Assembly (NCBI RefSeq): GCF_003259435.1
Contig: NZ_QLMA01000005.1
Location: 186,001-250,000, forward strand
DNA: 64,000 nt
Direction of reading: 5' to 3'
Source of the DNA: Chitinophaga dinghuensis
Lineage (GTDB): Bacteria; Bacteroidota; Bacteroidia; Chitinophagales; Chitinophagaceae
Part shown: in pieces, positions 18,165 to 29,500 of the stretch
Position numbering within the stretch: the stretch's first letter is position 1
Layout of the letters: every line of letters begins with the position of its first letter
The notes under the pieces: generated by a model
Database searches by the model: none
What the model was told of the DNA's origin: nothing
What the model saw: only the letters and a program-made list of their open reading frames with translations
Program-made: the position numbers and the translations under genes

Positions 18165-18800
18165 ATGCGCACTAAGTATGCCATTCCCTTCTTTGCCGGA
18201 AAGATCGGCCACCTGGAAAAACAATGGATACAAACAGAATTTATACTGGTATTGGGATTCATTATAGTCCCGTCCTCTTCTGTACTGGTAATGCCAACTG
18301 CCAAAGGCGAAAAGGATCATTTTAATTTACCTATCAACAAGAAAAGCGTATTTGCCGGTTATGCGCGGATTACTCTTTTTATAGCGGCCATCGTATGTTT
18401 TTTTTATGGTAAAAATCAGGTGGACCCCATTTATCCAAGAGAGGGAATTATCTGGTTATCAGTAGCCTTTGCGCTTGGGGCATTGTATTATTACTTCCGT
18501 GTTTACTTTGGAAAGGTCACTCCGGAAGAAATAACCGAGCGCAGTAAGCTGGGGAAAGCGATTGGCATGTACATCTTACCACAATGGATATACGAAGATA
18601 AGCTATATGAGCTGGCAAAGGATGCTGGTTATACTTATAAGGAAAAGTTCGGTTCCAATTGGCGGGAAGACATTGCAGAACAAAGCATTCCTAAAGAGAA
18701 AATTCCGTTACTCTATGCATTATCTCTGTTTGATTATATGATTCATCCTACCGATGAAATGGGTAACCATTTGAACCGTGTAGACGCGATGTATAATTGA
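18165..18800 (+). CDS. Two-TM membrane protein of unknown function
   Basis: 211 residues; family not recognised. Two hydrophobic segments: RITLFIAAIVCFFYG near 70-85 and GIIWLSVAFALGALYYYF near 95-113, with charged sequence in between and a soluble C-terminal half (KLGKAIGMYILPQWIYEDKLYELAKDAGYTYKEK). The N-terminal FILVLGFIIVPSSSVLV is moderately hydrophobic and could be a third segment. Monocistronic, with its own TAnnTTTG box and a strong terminator at 18819-18862. Confidence 0.7.
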   Translation: MRTKYAIPFFAGKIGHLEKQWIQTEFILVLGFIIVPSSSVLVMPTAKGEKDHFNLPINKKSVFAGYARITLFIAAIVCFFYGKNQVDPIYPREGIIWLSVAFALGALYYYFRVYFGKVTPEEITERSKLGKAIGMYILPQWIYEDKLYELAKDAGYTYKEKFGSNWREDIAEQSIPKEKIPLLYALSLFDYMIHPTDEMGNHLNRVDAMYN

Positions 18801-18818
18801 ACTGGAAAAGTTTAGCAT

Positions 18819-18862
18819 AAAAAAACTGGTTGCAGGGTAAATCCGGCAACCAGTTTTTTTTT
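18819..18862. terminator. Bidirectional terminator between convergent genes
   Basis: AAAAAAACTGGTTGC, a 12-nt loop, then GCAACCAGTTTTTTTTT. It serves the 18165 gene (+) and can also serve the convergent gene at 18905 (-). Confidence 0.85.
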
Positions 18863-18904
18863 ATTGCTTGAGGTATATAGCCTTACAGTATGGCTGTCGT
18901 CTCC

Positions 18905-19582
18905 CTACTTCCTATATTGATAAAATATACCGGTATCAAATATGGTCCAGCGGCAGGCCTTCTGGCCACAGCTTTTCAGCCCGTTATTAGCCCAGGTATT
19001 GCAGGTATGGAAGATGTTATAGCTTCCTTTCGCTTCATAGAACGCATCATTTCTGTCGTAATTAGCATTCGTATTGATTTTAACAGGCATACCATCAGCG
19101 CCGGTTTTGAAGCTGTCATTGATGTATTTTACCAATCGTGCGTATTGTGATTTACTTATCATGATACGGCGACAACTTTCATTTTCCTGTAACTGTCGGT
19201 AATAGGTAGCATGAATGGCCGCAGTACTTAAACTAAATGCCGCCTTAAAGGCCGTACTGGCCTTCAGATCCGCCCAGGTGGGCGTTTCCAGGTAAAAACC
19301 TTTATCTCCCCAGCCAAAAGCCAGGAGCTGCGCGCTGGTATCATTGGCAATGGTATTACTAAAAGGAATACGGGTACTCCAGTCGATCTGCTCCGTACGC
19401 ACCGGTACCACCAGATCTGTATGTACGCCATTAGTGAGTATATAGATGGGAATATCCGCATCTGCTACTTGTTCCTTTGGGGTGCTCATACGGGAAAGGA
19501 TAAACGCAGCCAGGAGGTAAAGGCCTATTAACAGGCAAAAGGTCAATAGTGAATAGCCCACTATCTTCAGGAATCGCTTCAA
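18905..19582 (-). CDS. TIGR02117/DUF2459 family protein
   Basis: 225 residues with an N-terminal membrane anchor (YSLLTFCLLIGLYLLAAFIL, about residues 10-30) and a periplasmic domain. The family marks are clear: ILTNGVHTDLVVP, AFGWGDKGFYLETPTW, and FHTCNTWANNGLKSCG near the C-terminus, with a Cys and conserved His that could form an active site. The family was first noted near urease genes in other bacteria; no urease genes are present here. The biochemical role is not established. Confidence 0.85.
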   Translation of the reverse strand: MKRFLKIVGYSLLTFCLLIGLYLLAAFILSRMSTPKEQVADADIPIYILTNGVHTDLVVPVRTEQIDWSTRIPFSNTIANDTSAQLLAFGWGDKGFYLETPTWADLKASTAFKAAFSLSTAAIHATYYRQLQENESCRRIMISKSQYARLVKYINDSFKTGADGMPVKINTNANYDRNDAFYEAKGSYNIFHTCNTWANNGLKSCGQKACRWTIFDTGIFYQYRK

Positions 19583-19715
19583 TGGAAATGGTTTAATAAG
19601 ATTGCCAAATTAGGAAAATAATTGATGTAGTCGGAAAAAACGATCCGCATGATTAGTTAAACGGCTTCATTCCATCAGGGAAAATCTTAATTTTATATTT
19701 CATAAATCCTTTCCT

Positions 19716-21539
19716 ATGAAAATGATAAGATCAGCTGGAATAGGGCTGACTGTATGTTTGTCTTTAGCCCTTGCCAACAAGGCTGTAGCCCAGGATGCAG
19801 AGAAAACCAAGGCGGAAATCATGTACCAGATGATGGATCTCGATTATCGCTTTGCATTGGTACCTGCCAACAAAGACAGCGCCTGCCGCATGTATTTTGC
19901 CAACCAGGCAAAAGCCGAATTCTCCTCCTTTAAAAAGCTATTGGAACCTAATCTGGCATTGTTCAAGCCTGGTCAGCAAACCAGGCTGAGCAACCTGCAA
20001 AAGGCCTACGAAGAACTGTTTGCAGCGGATGTATTCAATACGCTCAAAAAGCCAGATTACAGATTAAGCAAATCCGTAGAAGATGATGAGGCAGCCAAAC
20101 GACTTTCCGACGCCATCCACCGGATTAGCAGGAATCTGCTGATAGACAACCTGGAGAACATCGATAATCTGGACCTCGTATTAACGCTGTCTCAATTGAC
20201 TGTTGCAGCAGATGTCACCTTACAAACGAATAATTCATCCAGCTGCACTGCCGCTGCCAGCAAGCAATTGGAACAGGGTAATGCCTTACTCGATAAATAT
20301 TTTCAGGCTGGCCGTGCAAGAAATCCCTTGCCGCTGAATACGGATATTGAGCAGTTGATACTCGCCTTTAAGAATAAATCAAATGGCATTCCGCAACGGA
20401 CACTGGCCTTATATGGCAACGGCATTCTTAAGCTAACGCCATCCGGCAAGGTGGCCGCCAAAGAGGCGAATAAAGCCGCCAGAGAAGAATTCCTTAAAAA
20501 GGAAATCCATCTGAAAATGCTGTATCCAACTACTAAAGTGTATCTGACAGGAAAAATCAAACCGCTACAGGAAACGGAGAAGTATGCCCTGCAACTGCCA
20601 GCTGAAGGACAATCTTTCGAAGGACGCCAGGGGCTCTTCTTTAATACAGATGCCAAAGAAGCCAAGAAAAAAGATATAGCCGATTATACCTTTACTGTTA
20701 TTGCACCGGGCGTTCGGGATGTAATCATTGACGCGCCGGTCTTTTTAAGTGGTCGGGTAAAAGCCAATGTGATGTTTAGTCCGGAAGTGACCGTGCGTGG
20801 ATATGTAGCCAATATACGCTATCATTATCCTGTAAAAGTGGAGGTCCGCAATAAAGAGGGGCAATTAGAGAAAACCCTTATCCTCATTGATGAACGGGAA
20901 GAACTAACCACTACCTATCATGCTGATTACCTCCGTGCGCCGAAAGCAGAGGAGCGTTCTTCTGTTACTACGATCAATCCATTTTATTATGCCGATTCAG
21001 CAGCGAAGAGTATTTCTTTCCAAAGAGATATGATACTCAGAAGATTGCAGGTGAATAGCTGGGCGGAAACCCCACTCCTCTCCAAAGCGCTGACTGCAGC
21101 CTATGGAAGTGAGAAAGTGACCAATGCTATGTATCCGATTTATGGTATCAAGGACCCGCAGCCGGAATATGCAGACCTGGTTACATTGGTAGAGAAAACG
21201 AAGGAAGCCATTTCCAATATTGGCAGCAAGGATAAAACTGCCGCCAGCATTGCCGATCTCAAAGGAATTATCGAGGATTACGAGCAACGTTTGCGCGGTG
21301 ATCTTACGCCTAATATGAGAGCGCTATGCCTCATCAACGCGGCACAATCTGCTTTAATGACCGATCAGATTTCAAAATCTGTAGCGTTCTATAAAGCATA
21401 TCTGGCCGTAGAAAAGGACAATGCAGGTATACAATCTTCTTATGAGGGAGCACTCACGAATTTCTATTATCGTGGTCTGCTGGATGATGTAAAAAGCAAT
21501 CCTGTACTGCTGGGAACGATGCCGAAGACCTGGAAGTAA
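19716..21539 (+). CDS. Secreted protein of unknown function
   Basis: 607 residues; family not recognised. Signal peptide MKMIRSAGIGLTVCLSLALANKAVA, cleaved before QDAEK. The first ~220 mature residues look helical. The middle ~150 look beta-rich (GRVKANVMFSPEVTVRGYVANIRYHYPVKVEV), perhaps a beta-sandwich. The C-terminal ~120 are helical and TPR-like (MRALCLINAAQSALMTDQISKSVAFYKAYLAVEKDN). Likely periplasmic or outer-membrane facing. Monocistronic, with an 18-bp terminator hairpin directly after it. Confidence 0.7.
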   Translation: MKMIRSAGIGLTVCLSLALANKAVAQDAEKTKAEIMYQMMDLDYRFALVPANKDSACRMYFANQAKAEFSSFKKLLEPNLALFKPGQQTRLSNLQKAYEELFAADVFNTLKKPDYRLSKSVEDDEAAKRLSDAIHRISRNLLIDNLENIDNLDLVLTLSQLTVAADVTLQTNNSSSCTAAASKQLEQGNALLDKYFQAGRARNPLPLNTDIEQLILAFKNKSNGIPQRTLALYGNGILKLTPSGKVAAKEANKAAREEFLKKEIHLKMLYPTTKVYLTGKIKPLQETEKYALQLPAEGQSFEGRQGLFFNTDAKEAKKKDIADYTFTVIAPGVRDVIIDAPVFLSGRVKANVMFSPEVTVRGYVANIRYHYPVKVEVRNKEGQLEKTLILIDEREELTTTYHADYLRAPKAEERSSVTTINPFYYADSAAKSISFQRDMILRRLQVNSWAETPLLSKALTAAYGSEKVTNAMYPIYGIKDPQPEYADLVTLVEKTKEAISNIGSKDKTAASIADLKGIIEDYEQRLRGDLTPNMRALCLINAAQSALMTDQISKSVAFYKAYLAVEKDNAGIQSSYEGALTNFYYRGLLDDVKSNPVLLGTMPKTWK

Positions 21540-21553
21540 ATATCTCGTATAGA

Positions 21554-21593
21554 AAAAGGCCCGCTTGTAAATTCTTTTACAAGCGGGCCTTTT
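21554..21593. terminator. Strong 18-bp terminator between convergent genes
   Basis: A perfect stem AAAAGGCCCGCTTGTAAA and its complement with loop TTCT, ending in T's on both strands. It lies between the stop codons of the 19716 gene (+) and the cupin gene (-). Confidence 0.85.
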
Positions 21594-21607
21594 AAATATC
21601 ACTGGAA

Positions 21608-22159
21608 TTAAAACTGCAGTGGTGGCCCTACCACCAGCATCTCATGCGCTGCAAATAATTTTGCGCCTTCTGCTGGTGTGGGCGGCGCCATTGCAGCGCC
21701 TACTTTTCGGAAAAAGTCTTCCATCTTTCCGGATGGTTGAAACATAAAGAACATTTTCCCATGGTCCGTTAGCTGGGCAAATGCATGCGGTACTTTTCTT
21801 GGGAGGAAAATAGTATCACCCGATTTTAACGTATAGGTATCCTCCCCTACTTTAAACAAATATTCACCTTCCACGATAAAAAATATTTCATCTTGCTTGT
21901 GATGCAAATGTAATGGCGGCCCACCCTTCTCATGGCCGATGTATTCAAATATGGTAAGGGCACTCCCTGTATCCTTAGCTGAAACTTTAATATTATTCGG
22001 GCTCTTACCTCCTAACATGGTTTTTTCATCAAAACGGCTTTCATTGGCTTTGATGACGAAGCCTTTAGCAGTCCTTTCCCCGGGGTCTGGGATATTATTT
22101 CCGACAAGGATGGCAGGGGTTGCAGCAGTAGTAATTTGCAAAAATTTTCGCCTTTGCAT
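21608..22159 (-). CDS. Exported single-domain cupin protein
   Basis: A small cupin-fold protein with metal-binding motif 1 GGPPLHLHHKQDEIFFIVEGEY (His pair, Glu) and motif 2 region GDTIFLPRKVPHAF. The N-terminus MQRRKFLQITTAATPAILVG looks like a Tat-type signal (RRKFLQ), so I chose the ATG at 22159, although ATGs at 22165 and 22180 are also in frame. It may act as a quercetin-dioxygenase-like oxygenase or a binding protein. The AraC gene ends just upstream (22226), so the two are probably co-transcribed. Confidence 0.8.
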   Translation of the reverse strand: MQRRKFLQITTAATPAILVGNNIPDPGERTAKGFVIKANESRFDEKTMLGGKSPNNIKVSAKDTGSALTIFEYIGHEKGGPPLHLHHKQDEIFFIVEGEYLFKVGEDTYTLKSGDTIFLPRKVPHAFAQLTDHGKMFFMFQPSGKMEDFFRKVGAAMAPPTPAEGAKLFAAHEMLVVGPPLQF

Positions 22160-22225
22160 GTGCATTTGTTTTACTTGCAAGTTGAGACGAAATGCTTATC
22201 ATCTGGTGGTAAAAAAACGACAATA

Positions 22226-23059
22226 TCAATAGGTATCTGCTTCTCCGAAAAACCTTTCCGGAGCGGAAAGATCTAGCAGATGAAATGCTGTAGGCGTTTT
22301 CAGCGTAAGGCTTTTGTAATCTTTCACTAAATGCTGATAATCATAATATCCGCAATGCAAGGCGATTGTAAGCCAGTCCATGTTGGGATACTTATTTTTC
22401 ATCCTAAAGGCATTTTCAAATCTGGCTACTTTGGTAAAGTATTTTGGAGAGACACCCATCCTCTCACTGAATACTCTTTCTAATTGTCGCGCAGACAAAC
22501 AGGCCGTCCTGGCCAGCCAGTCTACCGTCCGGTTCTCTGAATCTTTAATCATCATATCTCCTATTATATCCACTCTGTGGGCATCATAAGATTTAAGTCT
22601 GATCTGCTGTAACAAAAAGGATTCTATAACAGGAATCATGTCTCTGTAATTGTTACAATCATTCAAACGATTATTCACGGCTTTGATATCTCTGTTAAAA
22701 AACGTCTCGGCATCCAGGTAGGCATTCGTTATTTCATGGGAAGGTACTCCTGTAATGCGATATACAGCGCCAGGATTAAATACAATCTGAAAAAGCAGGA
22801 AGTCTTTTCCCACGTAACGGTTGGTGACCTCTGTCTGCTGTCCGAACAAGACAGCCCGAAGGTTTCCTGCTTGTTTATTACTGCCCATGTATTCCACTCT
22901 TTCACAATCCCTTGGATAAAAGGTCAGGCATTGCTCCGGCTTGGGAGGGTAAGGCTTACAGAATGACGGTTGAGAATGATCAAATTGAAAATGTACAATT
23001 CTGTAAGTCCGCACATAGTCTGCTAACTGCCGACTTGGAGGAAATTCAAACAGTACCAT
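22226..23059 (-). CDS. AraC-family regulator (DUF6597-type N-terminus)
   Basis: 277 residues. The N-terminal FPPSRQLADYVRTYRIVHFQFD and KPYPPKPEQCLTFYPRDCERVEY match the sensor region of Bacteroidota AraC regulators of the DUF6597 type. The C-terminal DNA-binding part includes TVDWLARTACLSARQLERVFSERMGVSPKYFTKVARFENAF and WLTIALHCGYYDYQHLVKDYKSLT. It likely controls the cupin gene 45-65 nt downstream. It diverges from the NRPS gene across a 465-bp spacer, so a role there is possible but unproven. Confidence 0.88.
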   Translation of the reverse strand: MVLFEFPPSRQLADYVRTYRIVHFQFDHSQPSFCKPYPPKPEQCLTFYPRDCERVEYMGSNKQAGNLRAVLFGQQTEVTNRYVGKDFLLFQIVFNPGAVYRITGVPSHEITNAYLDAETFFNRDIKAVNNRLNDCNNYRDMIPVIESFLLQQIRLKSYDAHRVDIIGDMMIKDSENRTVDWLARTACLSARQLERVFSERMGVSPKYFTKVARFENAFRMKNKYPNMDWLTIALHCGYYDYQHLVKDYKSLTLKTPTAFHLLDLSAPERFFGEADTY

Positions 23060-23524
23060 TATACAGGCTTTGGGGTGTAAAGAATGCTGCTGTTATTCGT
23101 ATTTATGCCGTAGTATAGCGGAAGAATTTGCTATCAGCCATATTATTTCCACTTAAAGTTACGATTAGTGGTTGATATCACAAAAGGGTATATCCGACTC
23201 TTACTATTCTGCAAATCAGGAAGCAAGCACCGGATACCTATTAGCAGTTAACATTAATAATAAATTAATCCGTTTATGCGTTCACGTAGGCGCAAAAAAA
23301 TCTACATTTCCATTAATGTGAAAGCAGCGGCAGGAAATACTACTAAGGTGTTATTTTCAACCACCTGAAAATCATTTACTTCGTTTGTATTACTTGTTAC
23401 AACAAAATAACCCGGCCAATAGTGCCATTGATTTTTTATTGCATTCCCTTAAAATAATCCGGTGATTAACCCAGTCAAATCTGTCTAATCTCCCGTGATT
23501 TTTGCTTTATTATAACCCGAAGGT
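23060..23524. other. 465-bp spacer between divergent AraC and NRPS genes
   Basis: No ORF of note, no RNA gene recognised and no clear TAnnTTTG element upstream of the NRPS. The sequence is AT-rich near 23250-23290 and 23390-23450. Its length suggests room for a regulated promoter, but I cannot point to a specific site. Confidence 0.4.
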
Positions 23525-26500
23525 ATGTTAACAAATGTTTTCCCACTACATCCTACCCAGAAGGATATGTATGTAGACCAATTAATGAATCCTGAAAGTC
23601 CTCACTACACACTTACAGGATATCTTAAATTAAAAGGCCCGTTAAACAAGGCGCAATTTGCAAGAGCTGTCAATGCCGTGATCACTGGAAATGATATTTT
23701 CCGCATGAGTTTTGATCTGGAGAGTCCTCAACCAGTTGGATACTTAAGCGACACTACTCCTCCAATACCGCTGCTGGAATTGGATTACAGCGATCAGGAT
23801 AACCCGATAGCATATACGCTGCAATGGATTCAGGAGCAATGCAACACCCCTTTCCACTTGCAAAAAGGCATTCCTCCATTTGAACATTATCTCCTTAAAA
23901 TTTCAGATACCGAACACTGGTACCTGCTCAGATGCCATCATCTCATCATAGATGGCTCCGGATATCAGCTTTTCCTGCATGCTATAGCAAAAGAATACAG
24001 GCAACAACCAGCGGGCGTCTATCCCTCTTATATACAAGAAACAGCAGACTACTCTCCTTTTTATCAGAGTACCGCCTATCAGCAGCAACTCGATTACTGG
24101 CAGGAAAAACTTGTCAGCAAACCAGGCAAGATCTTTCAGCACAAGTATCCGCATAACGACCCGCAAGGTAAAACCAGCGCCATCTTTACCTTACAGCTTT
24201 CAGCTACAGAGAGAGCGCAGCTGGAACAAACGGCATACGACTGCGGATACAGCTTGCAGAAACTCACCATAGCAGCCGCCATCATTTACTTTGCACATAT
24301 ATCCGGTAATACGTCGCTATTACTGGGCGTTGTACGCCACAGACGGATGACGCCACTGCAACGCAGCACCTTAGGCGTATACTCCGGTATCGTCCCTTTT
24401 ATTGGGGAATATAAACCGGAAGAGTCACTTATTGATCTGCTACGAAACATAGATATTGCCCAAAAGGAAGATAATCGGCATCAGCAAGCATCATTAAATG
24501 AATTGAGTAGGATACTGAAGGATAAGCACTCCGACAGCTCCCTCTTCGAAGTGCTGGTTAACTATGTACTCCTGGACCTTCAGCTGGATTTTGATCCTCA
24601 AATTGTCAGTTCTTTTCATCAGACCTGGACAGAATTTGAAAAGAGACCACTGCGTATTTACTGGCAGGACTATGGTAAACATCAGCCGTTACAACTGAAT
24701 ATCATTCACCAGTTAGCGTATATTAAAAAAGAAGAAGCCGCACTTTTATCTAAACGCATCCTGCATATATTATCCCAGTTTACAAATAAGCTACATCAGC
24801 CGGTTAGTGAAATTGCTATTATACCAGCAGATGAAAAAGCAATACTACTGGAATCAGCCCATCCCACAGCCGATTATGAACGTTCGGACACTATCTATTC
24901 TCTCTTTGCGCAACAGGCGGCACGCACACCTAACAATATAGCTATCACCTGTAACGACCAAGCACTCACCTATGCAACGCTGTACGCCCGCGCAGAGGAA
25001 TTAGGGCGTTACCTGAGCAGTAAAGGAGTAGGTAAAGATACCTTGGTGCCCGTATGCATAGAACGTTCCCCGGAGATGATAGTGGCGCTACTAGGCGTCC
25101 TGCGCGCAGGGGGCGCATATGTGCCTATTGATCCCGAATATCCGGAAGAAAGAATACGATTCATGTTGGAAGATACGGCTGCCAAAATTGTAGTAACCTC
25201 TCCGGCATGCCAGGCAGTACTAACAACGATATATTCCCATGAAACAATTATACTCAGCGAGCAAGCGGACTTCGTGTCTGCGGTAGCAACAACGGCACCT
25301 GAGCCAGCACAGCCTACAGATGCGGCTTATGTCATTTATACCTCCGGCTCCACCGGAAAACCCAAAGGAGTGATAATAGAACATCGGAATGTGGTAAGCC
25401 TGTTTGATGCTGTAGTTGGGCAGTACGACTTCCACGAAAATGATGTGTGGACCATGTTCCACTCCTATTGCTTTGACTTCTCCGTATGGGAAATGTATGG
25501 CGCTTTGTTTTATGGCGGGCGACTCGTCATTGTTCCTAAGCAACTGGCGAGAGATACTGCCGCCTTTGCCGCCCTGTTAAAAAAAGAAAAGGTAACCGTG
25601 CTAAATCAAACCCCTGCCGCTTTCTATGTATTGCAGGAAGTTGTAACCAACCATGAAAGCTACCACGATTTAGCGGTACGTTACGTCACTTTTGGAGGAG
25701 AAGCATTGAACCCCGTCAAATTAAAATCATGGAAATCGACATTTCCGGATTGTCGGCTGATCAACATGTATGGCATTACCGAAACGACCGTCCATGTGAC
25801 TTATCAGGAGATAACAGCCCAACATATTGAAAGCTCCGGTAGCATCATTGGACGCCCCATTTCCTCGCTGGGCGCATATATATTGGATGCTCATCAACAG
25901 TTGCAACCTATTGGTATACCTGGCGAATTATATATTGCAGGAGCCGGTCTTGCAAGAGGGTACCTGCATCGGGATGAGTTGACGAAAGAAAGATTTATTG
26001 CCAATCCTTTCCCATTGCAAGCTGGTTCCCGTTTATACAAAACCGGCGACCTTGCCCGCTGGCTTCCTGATGGGACCATGGAATACCTGGGACGTATAGA
26101 TAACCAGGTAAAAATCCGTGGCTTCCGTATTGAGTTGGGGGAGATAGAAAACGTACTGCATCACTGCATACATATCCATCAAGCTGTTGTTATTGTGAAG
26201 GCTGACCATATCAGCACATCAGAGGAGAAACAACTGGCCGCTTACATTGTACCCAATGGCGAATTTAACAGAGAAGCAATTATACTTCATATGCAGGAAT
26301 GGCTGCCTGATTATATGATTCCCTTGTTGCTCACGCCTGTTGCAGCAATGCCGTTAACTAAAAATGGGAAAATCGATAAAGCAGCATTATCAGGGATACA
26401 TGCAACACTTCAACAGAACATAGTAAAAGAAGCGCCTCAAAATGTGCAGGAGCAACAACTCGTCAGTATTTGGGAAGAGGTGCTTGGTATCAGCAATATC

Positions 26501-29500
26501 AGCAGAAATGATAACTTCTTTGAACTGGGAGGCGACTCCATCCGGTTGATCAAGGTGGTGAGCAGCATCCGAAAGCTATTCGGAAAGGAACTGCAAGCCG
26601 CCGATGTCTATAGATCCGCTACTATTGCGGACTTATCACAACTAATTGGAGGTCTTGAAGCAGGTATCAACGATCCTCTCAGAAAAGAGATTGCTGCAGC
26701 CATTACGCAGCAAAGAAATGCATTGTTAGCCACATTGCCCAATGCGGATGCGATGGAAGATATCTTCCCGATGAGCGATATTCAGTCAGGCATGATCTAT
26801 GCTTCTCTTCGCCATCCTGAAGATGCCATCTACCATGATCAGTTTTCCAGCATTATGCCGCTGGACACGGATATCGACAGATTAAGACAAGTATTGTCGC
26901 AGATTAGCGGCAGACACGGTATACTCCGGACAGCCTTCCTGCTCGAAGGCGACGCAGCGAATATGCAGGTTGTTAATAAATCGGTTCCAGTGCCCTTAAC
27001 TGTCCTGGATATGCGTACATCAGAGAATGGACAAGCGGCGATCGATCATTATCTGCACACAGAACGCAGTATTCCTTTTGATTACACGCAGGCCCCGCTT
27101 TGGCGGGCAGCGGTGATAAAACTGAAAACCCACTGTGTGCTGATTCTACAGATGCATCATGCGATCCTTGACGGATGGAGTGTGGCGAGTCTCAATACAG
27201 AAATTAATAACCGCTATACATCTTCTTCTTCAGACTTATTTCCTCCGCTGAAAGCCACCTATAAAGATTTTGTTATTGAAAGTTTGATCGATAAAAACGA
27301 GGAGGCGTCAAAAGCTTTCTGGCTGCAGGAAATGAATGGCTACAAGCGTTTGGATATTTTCACGACCGAAAAAGAACAACGGCGACTCTTCAAAAAATTT
27401 GAGCCAGGATTGCTGGAAACGATCAAGCAAAAGGCTAAAAAAGAGGGCGTTGCCGTCAGTACTTTTTTCCTGGGGGCATTTTACTACGCCCTCAGTATGC
27501 TGACGCATGAAGATGAGTTAACACTGGGGCTGGTTACCAATAACCGCCCGCTTATTGAAGATGGGGACCAGATGCTGGGCTGTTTCCTCAATACCCTTCC
27601 TTTAAGATGTAAGACACCCGACAAAGCCACCTGGCGTCATCTGATGGATGGCCTGGAACAAAAACAGCTCTCCTTAAAAGCACATGACCGTCTGCCACTG
27701 GCGGATATCGCCAAATTACAACGGAACCACAATGTTGATGGCAACCCTTTCTTTGATGTGCTTTTTAATTTCATCAACTTCCATGTGTACGATCAGCTAA
27801 ACGACCGTCTGCTTCAGGGCAGCGTCAATGATCCCGCCACTATGACCTTTGGTAGTTTTGCCGTAGCCAATACTTTCTTAGATTGCACCGTCAGCACTAC
27901 CGGTGATGTTTTAACCATTCTGCTTTGCCAGTCTTACAAGTTGAAATCGGGCAAAACGCTGGAAGACTTCCTGATGTACCTAGAGCACATACTGCATCAG
28001 ATGCTACATCATTATGAGGACCCTATAACCCGAACGGCTATACTCTCCCACCAGGAACTGGACACCTGTTTCACACCGATGAACCGCGTTACGGTTGACC
28101 AGCCAGCTTTTTGTAGTATTCCAGCTGCCTTCGAAAAACAGGTGAGTCTGCGCCCCAATGCCATAGCGCTTATTGGTAGCAGTACCTTGACATATGCCGC
28201 ATTGAATGCACAGGCCAATCAACTGGCGCATTACCTGCAGCAGTTAGGCGTGCAGAAAGATGCACCAGTGGCGGTTTGTATAGACCGATCTCCTGCCCTC
28301 TTTGTGGCCATACTAGCCATTCTGAAGGCTGGTGGGGCTTATGTGCCGCTAGACCCTGCCTATCCGAAAGAACGCATTGCCAATATGCTGGAAGATCTCC
28401 ACTATCATATCGCCATTACCATGAGTCCATATGCAGGACTATTCGAAACGACAGCGAAAGTGGTATGTCTGGATTCCCTCTGTGATCAGCTATCAGCGCT
28501 ACCTTCCGATAATCTGCCACATACCATTCATCCGGAGGATCTGGCCTATGTGATGTTTACCTCTGGCTCTACCGGACGTCCGAAGGGCGTCATGGTCACT
28601 CATAGCAACGTGGTGAGTCTTACCCTGGAATGTGATTTCGTTTCACTTACCGCTAATGATGTACTGTTAACGACCAGTTCTCTTTCCTTCGACGGTACCA
28701 CCTTAGATTTCTGGGGAATGCTTCTCAACGGCGGACAGCTGCTACTTTGCAGCGATGAGCAGTTGCTGGATAATGAAATACTCAAAAAAGAGATAGCGCA
28801 GCATCAGGTAACGAAGATTTGGTTTACTTCCGGATGGCTGAATCAACTGGTAGATACGGATATTGCGGCATTCCGGCAACTACGTACAGTCATTACCGGT
28901 GGGGAAAAACTATCGGCAACGCATATAGGAAAATTACGTGCCACCTATCCGGATCTTGAAATTATTAACGGTTACGGCCCTACGGAGAATACCACGGGAT
29001 CGCTGAATTACCGTATCGGACAAACGGTTACAGCGGATATCCCTATTGGCTTACCTATGAAACATCGTACTGCCTACGTCCTGGATATGCAACAACAACT
29101 ATTGCCAGTTGGCGTAACTGGAGAACTCTACGTTGGTGGTGCGGGCCTTGCGCGGGGATATTACAATAACCCAACGTTGACGGCTGAACGCTTTATCGCC
29201 CATCCCTTTGTTCCCGGCGAAAGGTTATACAGAACGGGGGATCTGGCCCGGTTCAATGAACACAGACTGGTAGAATTCTGTGGAAGAGTGGATGATCAGG
29301 TAAAAGTACGGGGCTACCGCATTGAGCCCGGAGAAATAGAGAGTATGATCCTGAAAAGCGGATTAATCGAAAGAGCGGTGATTGTTGTTAAACAGGATAC
29401 GGGCGGCAACAAACAACTGGTGGCCTATGTGGTGCCTATCGGTATTTTTGATCTGAAGGCGTTGCAATACTACTTGACAGTAAATCTGCCCGATTACATG